The notes under the pieces are model-generated. The model was not told the DNA's origin, made no database searches, and saw only the letters and a list, made by a program, of their open reading frames with translations. A DNA stretch of 64,000 nucleotides, from assembly GCF_017916505.1 (NCBI RefSeq), contig NZ_JAFMSZ010000002.1, positions 434,001 through 498,000 on the forward strand. Direction: 5' to 3'. How positions within the stretch are numbered: the first letter of the stretch is position 1; the number at the start of each line of letters is the position of its first letter. Shown here piece after piece: positions 35,872 to 44,827 of this stretch. This DNA is from Naasia sp. SYSU D00057 (lineage in GTDB: Bacteria > Actinomycetota > Actinomycetes > Actinomycetales > Microbacteriaceae). The translations under genes were made by a program, and so were the position numbers.

Positions 35872-37894
35872 GGACCACTCCGACGGTCTCGATGGCGACG
35901 TCCGACGTCGTCACCTCCTGATAGGACAGCACCGGCAGACCTCCGGTCTGCGGGGCGACGAGGCGCCGGACGGCGGGCCGCAGCGCGGGGGCGCAGACGA
36001 GCACCGGCGACCAGCCGCGGCTCTCGGCGGCCTGCACCGCGCCCCGCAGCGAGGCGAGCATCGCCTCGAGGCGGTTCGCGTCGAAGAGGATCTGGGTGCC
36101 GCCGTCGCCCGGGCGCAGCGCCTCCAGCATCGACTGCTCGAGCGGCGGGTCGATCATGATGACCCGCAGGGTGCGGTCGTCGAGATGCCCGGCGACGAGG
36201 GCGGGCCCGAGCGCGAGGCGCGCGGATTCGACGAGGCCTTCCGGGTCGGTCGAGACGCGAGCGCGGAGGGTCAGCGCCTCGTAGATGCGGGCGAGGTCGT
36301 TGATCGGCACCCGCTCGGCCAGGAGGCCCTGGAGCACCCGGTGGACCTCGGCGAGGGTGAGGAGATTCGGCACGAGCTCGTCGACCGCGGCCGGACTGAC
36401 CTGCTTGACGCCCTCGGTGAGCACGCGGACGTCCTCACGGCTGAGCAGGCGTGCCGCGTTCGCCGTGATGATCGCGGACAGGTGGGTGATGACGACGGAG
36501 CCGCGGTCGATGACGGTCGCGCCCGTCAGCTCCGCGCTGTGCCGCATCTCGGCGGGCACCCACTTGCCGGCGAGCCCGAACACCGGCTCCACGGTCGGCG
36601 TGCCGGGAAGCGAGTCGAGCGCGTCGCCGAGCGCCAGCACGCGGCCGGCGGGCGCGGTGCCGCGGCCCATCTCGACGCCCGCCACGCGGATGACGTAGGT
36701 GGAGGGCGGCAGCTCGATGCTGTCGCGCGTGCGCACCGGCGGGACCACGATGCCGAGCTCCATCGCCACGCGGCGGCGGAGGCTCTTGACCCGCGCGAGC
36801 AGGTCGTCGCTCACGCCGGAGACGAGGTCGACGAGGTCGGCGGCGAGCTGGATCTCGAGCGCGTGGACGCGCATCTGCTCGACGAGGTCCTCGGTCGTCT
36901 CGGCGGGCGCCGCGGCGGCGGCCGCGGCCTCCGCCTGCGCCGCCTCGGCCTTCGCCTTCTCGCCCGCCTTCACCCGCTGGGCGAGGAGGAGCAGGCTCCC
37001 GCCGACGAGGACGAACGGCAGGAACGGCATGCCGGGGATGAACGCCATCGCGATGGCGGCGCCGCCCGCGATGATCAGCGCGAGCCGCGACTGGGCGAGC
37101 TGCGCGGAGGCGGTCGTGCCCATCTCCGCCTCGGCGCCGGAGCGGGTCACGATCATGCCGGTGGACACCGCCATGAGCAGGGCGGGCACCTGGGTGACGA
37201 GGCCGTCCCCGATCGTCAGCAGGCTGTAGGTGCTGACCGCGTCCTCGACGCTCTGCCCGTGCTGCAGCATCCCGATCGCGATGCCGCCGACCAGGTTGAT
37301 GATGATGATGATGATCCCGGCGATGGCGTCGCCCTTGACGAACTTGGAGGCACCGTCCATCGCGCCGTAGAAGTCCGCCTCGGCGGAGACCTCCGCGCGC
37401 CGGCGGCGGGCGTCCTCCTCGGTGATCAGACCCGAGTTGAGATCCGCGTCGATGGCCATCTGCTTGCCGGGCATGGCGTCGAGGGTGAAGCGCGCGCCGA
37501 CCTCGGCGACGCGCTCGGCGCCCTTCGTGACGACGACGAACTGGATGACGACGAGGATCAGGAAGATGACGGCGCCGATGATGAGCGAGCCGCCGATCGC
37601 GACGTGGCCGAACGCCTCGATCACCTGGCCCGCGTAGCCGTCGCCGAGCACGAGGCGCGTCGAGGCGACGTTGAGGCCGAGCCGGAACAGGGTGGCGACG
37701 AGCAGCAGCGACGGGAAGATCGAGAAGTCGAGCGGCCGCTTGGCGAACATCGTCGTGAGCAGGATCACGAGCGCGAACAGGATGTTCACGGTGATCAGCA
37801 CATCGAGGAGCCAGGTCGGCACCGGCACGACGAGCAGCATGATGATCGCCACGACCCCGATCGGGATCGCGAGCGCCGTCAGCGTCTTCTTCAT
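35846..37894 (-). CDS. flhA: Flagellar biosynthesis protein FlhA
   Basis: Largest export-gate component, forming a nonameric ring that docks substrates and chaperones. 682 residues from MKKTLTALAIPIGVVAIIML, with GAGGAAT before the ATG. The membrane part (about 5-320) holds RPLDFSIFPSLLLVATLFRL and the FHIPEP-type loop VGARFTLDAMPGKQMAIDAD and LNSGLITEEDARRRR. The cytoplasmic part runs to the C-terminus. It starts 13 bases after flhB ends. Confidence 0.96.
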   Translation of the reverse strand: MKKTLTALAIPIGVVAIIMLLVVPVPTWLLDVLITVNILFALVILLTTMFAKRPLDFSIFPSLLLVATLFRLGLNVASTRLVLGDGYAGQVIEAFGHVAIGGSLIIGAVIFLILVVIQFVVVTKGAERVAEVGARFTLDAMPGKQMAIDADLNSGLITEEDARRRRAEVSAEADFYGAMDGASKFVKGDAIAGIIIIIINLVGGIAIGMLQHGQSVEDAVSTYSLLTIGDGLVTQVPALLMAVSTGMIVTRSGAEAEMGTTASAQLAQSRLALIIAGGAAIAMAFIPGMPFLPFVLVGGSLLLLAQRVKAGEKAKAEAAQAEAAAAAAAPAETTEDLVEQMRVHALEIQLAADLVDLVSGVSDDLLARVKSLRRRVAMELGIVVPPVRTRDSIELPPSTYVIRVAGVEMGRGTAPAGRVLALGDALDSLPGTPTVEPVFGLAGKWVPAEMRHSAELTGATVIDRGSVVITHLSAIITANAARLLSREDVRVLTEGVKQVSPAAVDELVPNLLTLAEVHRVLQGLLAERVPINDLARIYEALTLRARVSTDPEGLVESARLALGPALVAGHLDDRTLRVIMIDPPLEQSMLEALRPGDGGTQILFDANRLEAMLASLRGAVQAAESRGWSPVLVCAPALRPAVRRLVAPQTGGLPVLSYQEVTTSDVAIETVGVVRALDPIPA

Positions 37895-37907
37895 CGGGAC
37901 ATTCCTC

Positions 37908-38990
37908 TCATGCCGCCGACCCCGCGAGGTGGTGGACACCGAGTGACGCGCCGCGCGACTTCAGCGACATCACGAAAGCGAGCACGCGGGCGACGGCCCC
38001 GTAGAGCTCGACGGGGATCTCCTGGCCGACCTCGCACGCCGCGTACAGGGACCGCGCGAGCGGCACGTCCTGCACCATCGGGACCCGCGTGTCGGCGGCG
38101 CGCTCGCGGATCTTCGCGGCGACGGCGCCCGCGCCCTTCGCGACGACGCGGGGGGCGCTCTTGCCCGGCTCGTACTTGAGGGCGACGGCGACGTGGGTCG
38201 GATTGAGGAGCACGACGTCCGCGCCGGAGACGGCGGCGATCATGCGGTTGCGCGACATCGAGAGCTGCCGGGCGCGGCGCTGTGCGCGCACCATCGGGTC
38301 GCCCTCGGTGTTCTTGTTCTCGTCGCGCACCTCGCGCTTGGTCATCCGCGTGTGCTTGCGGTTGCGGCGCATCACGACGAACACGTCGACGAGCGCGAGC
38401 GCGATGCCCGAGACGACGGCGGCCTGCAGCAGGGTGCCGACCGCGCCGGCCGCGGCGTCGAGGAGGCTCGACACGGGCATCCCGCCGGCCGACATCAGCA
38501 GCGGGACGAGGCCCTGGATCGCCGCCACGAGCACGATGCCGACCACCGCGGTCTTGAGCAGCGCCTTCGCGCCCTCCCACAGCGCCTGCTTGCCGAAGAT
38601 GCGGGTGACGCCCTTCACGAGGTTGAAGTGCTCGCCGCTGAACTTCAGCTGCTTGAACCGGATCCCGCCCTGGACGGCCGCGCCGGCGACCGTGCCGACG
38701 AGGACCGCGACGAACAGCGGGGTGAGGATCGGCACCACCTGGGTGAGCGCGTTACCGACCCAATCGAGCGCCACCTCGGGGGTCGGCTTCGCGGCGACCA
38801 CCCGGAAGGCCGCGACCATCCCGGTGGTGGCGTCCGTGCCGCTCGAGAGGACCGCGGGCAGCGCGAGCACGCCGGCGGCCATGCCGAGCCAGCCCGTGAG
38901 GTCGCGCGAGCTCGAGAGCTGGCCCTTCTTGCGGACCTCCTTCATCCGCTTCGGGGTGGCTTGTTCGGTGCGCTCTCCGGCGTCGCTCAT
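37908..38990 (-). CDS. flhB: Flagellar biosynthesis protein FlhB
   Basis: Export-gate protein that switches from rod/hook to filament substrates after self-cleavage. 360 residues with four membrane spans in the first ~210. The autocleavage site NPTH (263-266) is intact in DVVLLNPTHVAVALKYEPGK. The N-terminus AGERTEQATPKRMKEVRKKG is typical. It is coupled to fliR by a one-base overlap, in the order fliP-fliQ-fliR-flhB-flhA. Confidence 0.96.
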   Translation of the reverse strand: MSDAGERTEQATPKRMKEVRKKGQLSSSRDLTGWLGMAAGVLALPAVLSSGTDATTGMVAAFRVVAAKPTPEVALDWVGNALTQVVPILTPLFVAVLVGTVAGAAVQGGIRFKQLKFSGEHFNLVKGVTRIFGKQALWEGAKALLKTAVVGIVLVAAIQGLVPLLMSAGGMPVSSLLDAAAGAVGTLLQAAVVSGIALALVDVFVVMRRNRKHTRMTKREVRDENKNTEGDPMVRAQRRARQLSMSRNRMIAAVSGADVVLLNPTHVAVALKYEPGKSAPRVVAKGAGAVAAKIRERAADTRVPMVQDVPLARSLYAACEVGQEIPVELYGAVARVLAFVMSLKSRGASLGVHHLAGSAA

Positions 38991-39748
38991 CAGCCGCTCA
39001 CCCCCATCAGCGCGAGGGCGTCGTCGACGAGGGCGGCGACGATGCGGGGCAGGGCGAGGAACACGACGCTCGCGAGCAGGAGCGTGATGAGGATCTTGAG
39101 CGGGAAGCCGAGCTGGAACGCATTCATCTGCGGGGCGACGCGGGTGAGGAGGGCGAGTCCGACGTCGGCGAGGAACAGCACGAGCAGGATCGGCCCGGCG
39201 ATCTGCACGGAGGCGAGGAACATCTGCGTGACCCCGCCGACCAGAGCGGCGCCGGGGTCCGTCATGTCGAGCATGCCGGTGACCGGGAGGGCGTCGAACG
39301 TGCGGACCAGGCCGCCGATGATCATCTCGGCGCCGCCGCTCGTGAACAGCAGCGCGAGGGCGACGAGGTGCATCAGGCGCGTGAACTGGGCGCCGTTGAG
39401 AAAGGAGCCGGGGTCGAAGGCCTGCGCCATGGAGAATCCGGCGAAGAGGTCGATGAGGGCGCCGGCGGACTGGATCGCCGCGAACACGAGGTAGACGAGG
39501 AAGCCGAGCACGCCCCCGATGACGACCTGGGCGACGAGCGCGAGCAGGAACGGGCCGGTGTCGAGCGGCGCGTAGCCGGGGGTGACGCGCGGCGCGACGA
39601 CCATGGCGAGGGCGATCGCGAGCATCCCCTTGATGCGCATCGGGAAGCCGTTGTAGGAGAAGGGCGGGGCGATCACGAGGAACGCGATCATCCGCACGCC
39701 CGCGAGCATCGTCGCCTCCAGCCAGGCGAAGTTGACCGCGAGCTGCAT
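38990..39748 (-). CDS. fliR: Flagellar biosynthesis protein FliR
   Basis: Membrane component of the export gate, part of the FliPQR pore. 252 residues with about six hydrophobic segments. Recognisable pieces are MIAFLVIAPPFSYNGFPMRI, IDLFAGFSMAQAFDPG and APQMNAFQLGFPLKILITLL, the last being the conserved end of the family. The start and stop overlap fliQ and flhB by one base each. Confidence 0.94.
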   Translation of the reverse strand: MQLAVNFAWLEATMLAGVRMIAFLVIAPPFSYNGFPMRIKGMLAIALAMVVAPRVTPGYAPLDTGPFLLALVAQVVIGGVLGFLVYLVFAAIQSAGALIDLFAGFSMAQAFDPGSFLNGAQFTRLMHLVALALLFTSGGAEMIIGGLVRTFDALPVTGMLDMTDPGAALVGGVTQMFLASVQIAGPILLVLFLADVGLALLTRVAPQMNAFQLGFPLKILITLLLASVVFLALPRIVAALVDDALALMGVSG

Positions 39749-40023
39749 CAGCCCCCCTCGAGCAGCCGTGGGAGGAGCGCGAAGAGCCCGTTCGTGAAGT
39801 CGACCGCCTCGGTGATCATCCAGTGGCCGCAGACGAGCAGCGCGACCGACACCGCGACCGCCTTCGGCACGAAGGAGAGCGTGACCTCCTGGATCTGGGT
39901 GATCGACTGGAACACCGAGATCGCGAAGCCGACGACGAGGCTCGTGACGAGCATGGGCGCACTGAGCTTGGCCGCCAGCATGAGTGCCTGCAGCGCGATG
40001 TCGAGGACGGCGTTCTGATCCAT
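39748..40023 (-). CDS. fliQ: Flagellar biosynthesis protein FliQ
   Basis: Small two-span component of the FliPQR export pore. 91 residues, the family length. LSAPMLVTSLVVGFAISVFQ and SITQIQEVTLSFVPKAVAVS match the conserved core of FliQ. It lies two bases after fliP and overlaps fliR by one base. Confidence 0.95.
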   Translation of the reverse strand: MDQNAVLDIALQALMLAAKLSAPMLVTSLVVGFAISVFQSITQIQEVTLSFVPKAVAVSVALLVCGHWMITEAVDFTNGLFALLPRLLEGG

Positions 40024-40025
40024 GC

Positions 40026-40856
40026 TCAGGTCCCGTAGCTGCGGATGAGGGACGTGATGATGAGACCCCAGCCGTCGACGAGGATGAACAGCAGGATCTT
40101 GAACGGCAGCGAGATCATCACCGGCGGGAGCATCATCATGCCCATCGCCATGAGGCCGGACGACACGACGAGGTCGATCACGAGGAACGGCACGAAGATG
40201 ACGAGCCCGATGATGAACGCCGCCCGCAGCTCCGAGATCATGAACGCGGGGATGAGGGTCACGATGGGCGTCGCCTCGGGGGTCGCGGGGTTCTCCTGAC
40301 CGGCGGCCCGCGTCATCAGCGCGATGTCCTCCTCACGGACGTGCGCGAGCATGAAGTCCTTGAGCGGCCCGGTGGCGAGGTCGAGCGCGGTGCCGAAGTC
40401 GATCGCTCCGGCCATGAAGGGCTGCACGGCCTCGGTGTTCACGACGGTCAGCACCGGCCACATGATGAACAGGGACAGGAAGAGCGCGAGGCCCGCGATC
40501 ACCTGGTTCGGCGGGATGGTGTTCACCCCCAGCGCGTTCCGGGTGAGGGCCAGCACGACGAAGATCTTCGTGAACGAGCTCATCATCAGCAGCAGCGCGG
40601 GCGCGACCGACAGCAGCGTGATGCCGAGGAGCACGACGATCGAGCTCGACGGGCCGCTGCCGCCGTCGATGTTGATCGAGATGTCGCCGGGAGGCGTCGG
40701 GGTCGGCACGACAGGCGCCACCGGGTCGACGGGAGCGGCGGAGGCGAGCTCCGGCATCCCGACGGCGAGCACGCCGCCGAGGATCAGGGCGGCGCCGAGG
40801 AGGGCGCCGATCCGGAGGACTCCCGCTCCTCGTTCCCGGGGAGCGGCGGCCCTCAC
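40026..40856 (-). CDS. fliP: Flagellar biosynthesis protein FliP
   Basis: Core of the export gate. 276 residues from a GTG that overlaps the fliO stop (GTGA). A hydrophobic segment (about 15-38, ending ASAAP) looks like the cleavable signal of FliP. The mature part has LLLMMSSFTKIFVVLALTRN, GLALFLSLFIMWPVLTVVN, FMISELRAAFIIGLVIFVPF and MISLPFKILLFILVDGWGLI, all diagnostic. First of the fliP-fliQ-fliR-flhB-flhA series. Confidence 0.95.
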   Translation of the reverse strand: MRAAAPRERGAGVLRIGALLGAALILGGVLAVGMPELASAAPVDPVAPVVPTPTPPGDISINIDGGSGPSSSIVVLLGITLLSVAPALLLMMSSFTKIFVVLALTRNALGVNTIPPNQVIAGLALFLSLFIMWPVLTVVNTEAVQPFMAGAIDFGTALDLATGPLKDFMLAHVREEDIALMTRAAGQENPATPEATPIVTLIPAFMISELRAAFIIGLVIFVPFLVIDLVVSSGLMAMGMMMLPPVMISLPFKILLFILVDGWGLIITSLIRSYGT

Positions 40857-41332
40857 CGGGCCCGCCGCAGCGCCATGGCGGTCTGGCGCCAGGTGTCCGG
40901 GGAGAGGATCGAGCCGCTCGCGGCGGGCTTCTGCCCCTGGGCGGCCTCCGCCTCGCGCGCGGCCCGGCGGGTCGCGGGGAGGAGCGGGATCGGGTCGCGC
41001 GGCGGCTGCGGCGCGCTCTGCGCCTCCTCGAGCGCGCGGGCGAACGACGGCAGCGGGATGGGCCTCGTCGCCACCTCCGCGGGCGCCGGGTCGAGCTGGT
41101 CGAGCACCGACACCGCGTGCTCGGTGACGCCGAGGAGGTAGCGGCGGCCGTCGGCCTCCACCACCGCGATGGTCGCCTTCGCGCCGACCGCCTGCTTCGC
41201 GAGCACCGTGACGTGGCGCGTGCGGGCGCGCGCCTTCGCGCCGCCGGTGAGCCACCGGCGCGCGAACCAGATCACAGCGAGGACCGCGCCGAGGGAGACG
41301 ACGACGCGGAGCGCGAGGAAGACGGTGTCCAT
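40853..41332 (-). CDS. fliO: Flagellar biosynthesis protein FliO
   Basis: Helper for assembly of the FliPQR gate. 159 residues: one N-terminal membrane helix (LALRVVVSLGAVLAVIWFA), a basic stretch, then the short conserved domain VTVLAKQAVGAKATIAVVEA and RRYLLGVTEHAVSVLDQL, and a disordered Pro/Ala-rich tail. Sequence conservation is low in this family; the position between fliN and fliP supports the call. Confidence 0.85.
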   Translation of the reverse strand: MDTVFLALRVVVSLGAVLAVIWFARRWLTGGAKARARTRHVTVLAKQAVGAKATIAVVEADGRRYLLGVTEHAVSVLDQLDPAPAEVATRPIPLPSFARALEEAQSAPQPPRDPIPLLPATRRAAREAEAAQGQKPAASGSILSPDTWRQTAMALRRAR

Positions 41333-41338
41333 GAGGGG

Positions 41339-42037
41339 TCAGTCGGCCTCGACGGCGTCGAGGATCTTCGTGATCCGCACGGCGAACTCCTGGTCGACGA
41401 CGACGATCTCGCCGTGGGCGATGAGCCGGCCGTTGAGCATCACGTCGGCGGGGGTGCCGACGGAGCGGTCGAGCTCGACGACGGCGCCGGGCTCCATGGC
41501 GAGCAGGTCGCGGACCGACATGCGCGTGCGGCCGATCTCGACCGCCAGCGTCATCTCGACGTTGTTGATGCGGCCGAGCTTCCCACCGAGCACCGGGTTC
41601 ACGGTCGTCCGGGGCGCCCCGCCGCGGACGCCGACCGCGAACCAGCCGGCGACGCCGCTCTCGCCGACGAGCTCGAAGACCGCACTGTCGGGGGCGGCGA
41701 AGAGCGCGCTCGCGTCACCCTCGCGGGCGTCGCCGAGCATCCCGTCGCCGAGGGCGGCCGCCGCCTGCTCGAGGGCGGGACGCAGCACGTCCCCGGCGTC
41801 GACGACGACGCCGCCGGCCGCCTCGGCGAGGCCGTCGCGGTCGAGGAGGATCAGCGCGAGCTCGGCGGAGCGTGAGCCGACGAAGGTGGCGCGCACGGCA
41901 CGCGAGAGCTCACGCGGCGGGATGGGGCCCCCGGCGTGCCGAGTGGCCATGAGGGCGGGACCGGGCAGGTGACGGACGAGCGCATCCGCGATCGGAGCGC
42001 CCAGCGAGGTGTCGGCAACGGGAGCGGGGAAGTTCAT
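41339..42037 (-). CDS. fliN: Flagellar motor switch protein FliN
   Basis: Part of the C-ring. 232 residues. The C-terminal SpoA domain (about 155-230) is a clear FliN: VEMTLAVEIGRTRMSVRDLL, EPGAVVELDRSVGTPADVML and GEIVVVDQEFAVRITKIL. The N-terminal ~140 residues are larger than in enteric FliN (about 137 residues in total) and look like a CheC/FliY-type region (RAVRATFVGSRSAELALILL), without a visible phosphatase motif. The ATG overlaps the fliM stop (ATGA). Confidence 0.92.
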   Translation of the reverse strand: MNFPAPVADTSLGAPIADALVRHLPGPALMATRHAGGPIPPRELSRAVRATFVGSRSAELALILLDRDGLAEAAGGVVVDAGDVLRPALEQAAAALGDGMLGDAREGDASALFAAPDSAVFELVGESGVAGWFAVGVRGGAPRTTVNPVLGGKLGRINNVEMTLAVEIGRTRMSVRDLLAMEPGAVVELDRSVGTPADVMLNGRLIAHGEIVVVDQEFAVRITKILDAVEAD

Positions 42038-42936
42038 GACGCCTCCTGGGAGTCGACGATCACGCAGGCGAGCCGGCTGCCGTTGGCGCCGACCGCGGCG
42101 CGGGCAACGGGCTGGCCGGCGACGGTCAGCGTGAGCGGGCGGTGCTGGGGGTGGACGAGCCGGATGAGGTCGCCCTCGGCGAGGCCGAGCACGACGCGGG
42201 GGTTCACCGGGGTGGGATCGAAGGCGAGGGCGACCTCGACGGGTGCCGCGGCGAGGTGGGCGCGGAGATTGACCTGCCCCTCGGCGACCGACTGCTGCGG
42301 CTCGAAGCTGCCCACCTGCGGCAGGAGTGCCTCCGCGGGCAGGGCCAGGGTGGCCGACGTGGTGCGGTCGCCGACCTCGATGTCGAACAGGGCCACGATC
42401 ATGAGGTCGGTGGTCGCCGCCGCCTGGGCGAACTGCGGGTTGTGGTGGAAGGTCTCGACCGACACGGCGAGAGGCAGCAGCGGCCCCATCGAATAGCGGA
42501 GGTCCTCGAGGGCGTCCTCCGCGAGACGGCGCACGAGGGCCTGCTCGATCTGGGTGAAGGGGCGCTCCCTGCGCTCCCCGCCGCCTGCGCCGCCGAGCAT
42601 CCGGCCGATCCAGCCGAGGGCGGCTGCGCCCGGGAACTGGAGGATGCCGCGGGCGGCCACGCCCTCGAGGGCGAGCAGCACCATCGCGCTCGTCTCGGGC
42701 AGCCGGGAGATGTACTCGTCGTACGTCTGCAGGGAGGTGACACCGAAGGTGACCCGGGACACCACCCGCACCTTCGCGGTGAGCTGCGTGCCCCACTGGC
42801 GGGCGAAGGTCTCGTAGACGAGCTCGAGCATCCGCGACTGGTCACGGCTGAGGGCTGCCGGCCGGTAGAAGTCGTAGGGCTCGACGCTCAGCTCCGCGCC
42901 GCGCACGCTCGCGCCCAGCCTCTTCCGTACCCCCAC
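42034..42936 (-). CDS. fliM: Flagellar motor switch protein FliM
   Basis: C-ring protein linking FliG and FliN. 300 residues from a GTG at 42936. YDFYRPAALSRDQSRMLELV, VTFGVTSLQTYDEYISRLPE and GPLLPLAVSVETFHHNPQFA belong to the middle (CheC-like) domain; the C-terminal SpoA domain begins near 225. The N-terminal LSQXEIDALL peptide that binds CheY-phosphate is missing, and no upstream in-frame codon restores it. The start has no ribosome-binding site, and CATAAT lies eight bases upstream, so a leaderless message is possible. Confidence 0.88.
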   Translation of the reverse strand: MGVRKRLGASVRGAELSVEPYDFYRPAALSRDQSRMLELVYETFARQWGTQLTAKVRVVSRVTFGVTSLQTYDEYISRLPETSAMVLLALEGVAARGILQFPGAAALGWIGRMLGGAGGGERRERPFTQIEQALVRRLAEDALEDLRYSMGPLLPLAVSVETFHHNPQFAQAAATTDLMIVALFDIEVGDRTTSATLALPAEALLPQVGSFEPQQSVAEGQVNLRAHLAAAPVEVALAFDPTPVNPRVVLGLAEGDLIRLVHPQHRPLTLTVAGQPVARAAVGANGSRLACVIVDSQEAS

Positions 42937-43031
42937 TTCGGCATTATGCGGGGGCGGCTGGAACCCGGGTCGGGATTGGCGCGGTGTGTTCCCTAGGCGG
43001 CGCCTCCCACGGTCGCGGCGAGGCCGTTTTG

Positions 43032-43048
43032 CCCCCCGTTGCGGGGGG
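43032..43048 (-). other. GC hairpin in the motB-fliM spacer
   Basis: CCCCCC (43032-43037) pairs with GGGGGG (43043-43048) around a 5-base loop. The 209-base spacer (42937-43145) holds no gene; fliL, often found here, is absent. The hairpin may separate the motB and fliM parts of the transcript. Confidence 0.45.
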
Positions 43049-43145
43049 TGCGGGCGAGGGAAAGAGCAGGTAGGGCGGCGATCTGCGCCGCGGCTGAGCC
43101 GGGCACGGGAAAGTGCGAGCGGCGCCCGATGCGGGAAGGCACCAT

Positions 43146-44021
43146 TCAGTGCCCCCCGGTGCCGGCGGCTTCGGTGTGCGTGTCGGCCTCGTGCTCCTCG
43201 GCCTTCGCGTGCTCGTCGCCCGCCTCGTCGGTGGCGCCGGCCACCACGTCGGGGATCAGCGCGCTCACCTCGTCGGTGCTCGTCGGGTGGATGACGATGT
43301 CCACGCGGCGGTTCTCCTGTCCGGACTGCTGTTCGGCCAGCTTGTTGGGCCGGGTGGAGCCGTAGGAGACGGACGAGATGCTGGTGCCCTGCACCCCTCC
43401 GCCCTCGACGAGGAAGCGGAGGACGGCCGTCGATCGAGCGGCGGAGAGCTCCCAGTCGGTGGCGAACGGGGCCGGTGAGCCGTGCGGGTCGGCGTGGCCC
43501 TCGACGGTGATCTGGTTGGCGAGCGGTGCGAGGACCGGCGCGATGCTGCGCAGCACCTCCTCCGCCGTGGCCTTCAGCTGAGCGCTGTTGCCGTCGAAGA
43601 AGGTGTCCTCGCCGACGAGGCCGACGGTGAGGCCGTCCGCGTCGATGATGGAGATCGCCTCGGCCGCCACCCCGGCCTCGTCGAGTGCCAGGTCGATGCG
43701 GTGCTTGATGTCCTCGAGCTCGTGCACCTGCAGCTGGGCGAGCTGGAGCGGGGTGAATCCCTCGCCCTGGCTGTCCACCAGGTCGGCGGGCACGACGACC
43801 CCCTCGGCCGTGTCGACCGTCTGGCTCGGCGTCTGTCCGAACCCGGTGGCGAGCGAGTTGGCGAGCTTCTCGAACTTCGCCTGATCCACCGACGACATCG
43901 CGTACAGCACGATGAAGAGGCACATGAGGACGGTGACCATGTCGGCGTAGGACGTCATCCAGCGCTCGTCCATGTGGAACTCGCCGCCGTGGCCGCCACG
44001 GCGCTTCTTATGGCCGCTCAC
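43146..44021 (-). CDS. motB: Flagellar motor stator protein MotB
   Basis: Anchors the stator to peptidoglycan. 291 residues from a GTG overlapping the motA stop. After a basic start (SGHKKRRGGHGGEFHMDERW) comes the single membrane span with the proton-carrying aspartate in WMTSYADMVTVLMCLFIVLY. The OmpA-like peptidoglycan-binding domain (about 150-255) has VEGHADPHGSPAPFATDWEL and SYGSTRPNKL. An acidic His/Glu/Ala tail ends the protein. The aspartate and lack of Na-type marks suggest a proton stator. Confidence 0.94.
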   Translation of the reverse strand: MSGHKKRRGGHGGEFHMDERWMTSYADMVTVLMCLFIVLYAMSSVDQAKFEKLANSLATGFGQTPSQTVDTAEGVVVPADLVDSQGEGFTPLQLAQLQVHELEDIKHRIDLALDEAGVAAEAISIIDADGLTVGLVGEDTFFDGNSAQLKATAEEVLRSIAPVLAPLANQITVEGHADPHGSPAPFATDWELSAARSTAVLRFLVEGGGVQGTSISSVSYGSTRPNKLAEQQSGQENRRVDIVIHPTSTDEVSALIPDVVAGATDEAGDEHAKAEEHEADTHTEAAGTGGH

Positions 44022-44827
44022 GCCGCCTGCTCCTCGGCCTTCTCGGCCTTGCCGCCCTTGTCCCTGCCGCCCTTGCCCTGCTGGTGCTCGGGGACGAGGG
44101 CGAGGAGCCGCTCGCCGAGCAGACGCGGCTGGCTGCCGGCCTGGAGCGCCATGACGCCCTCGATGAGGAGGGTCATCTGCTCGCTCTCGAGATCGGTGAG
44201 CTTGCCGATGCGGCCGCCGATCGGCAGCCAGAGGAAGTTGGCGGAGAGCACTCCCCACAGGGTGGCGACGAAGGCCGCCGCGATCGCGTGACCCAGGGTC
44301 TCGGGGTTGGACAGCTGCTCGAGCACGTGGGTCAGCGAGACGACGGTGCCGATGATGCCGATCGTCGGGGCGAACCCGCCGAGTGAGTTCCAGAACTTGG
44401 CGGCGGCGCGTCCTCCGCGCTCGCGGGTGGCCGCCTCGTCCTCCATCATGATGCGCAGGTCGTCGGCGTCGACGCCGTCGGCGATGTTCTGCAGCGCCCG
44501 CTTGAGGAACGGGTCGGTGACTCCCTCGGCCTCCTGCTCGAGGGCGAGAAGACCGTTGCGGCGTGCCACCTCGGCGAGCCCGACGACCTGGTCGATGACG
44601 GCGCGAGGCGGCGTCACCTTGCCGAGGAAGGCGCGCGGAAGGGCCTTGAGTGCCTGGATGGCGTCGGGGAGCGTGGTGCTCGCGATGCCGACGGCGAAGG
44701 TCGCGCCGAACACGAGGATCATCGGGGCCGGCAGGATGAGGGCCGACGGGCTCGCACCCTCCATGAAGATCATCGCGAGGAGGGAAGCGAACGCGAGGAC
44801 GATGCCGATCAGGGTGGCCGGATCCAT
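44018..44827 (-). CDS. motA: Flagellar motor stator protein MotA
   Basis: Ion-conducting stator subunit. 269 residues from MDPATLIGIVLAFASLLAMI. Four membrane spans; the cytoplasmic loop has LKALPRAFLGKVTPPRAVID and EDEAATRERGGRAAAKFWNS, with the charged residues that touch FliG. The last spans carry PTIGIIGTVVSLTHVLEQL and the conserved LWGVLSANFLWLPIG. A Lys/Glu/Ala tail follows. Overlaps flbD by one base and motB by four. Confidence 0.95.
   Translation of the reverse strand: MDPATLIGIVLAFASLLAMIFMEGASPSALILPAPMILVFGATFAVGIASTTLPDAIQALKALPRAFLGKVTPPRAVIDQVVGLAEVARRNGLLALEQEAEGVTDPFLKRALQNIADGVDADDLRIMMEDEAATRERGGRAAAKFWNSLGGFAPTIGIIGTVVSLTHVLEQLSNPETLGHAIAAAFVATLWGVLSANFLWLPIGGRIGKLTDLESEQMTLLIEGVMALQAGSQPRLLGERLLALVPEHQQGKGGRDKGGKAEKAEEQAA

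Noticed and set aside
43032-43048. Full intrinsic terminator between motB and fliM
   Set aside because: The stem is only six pairs and has no T-run on the transcribed strand; kept only as a hairpin.
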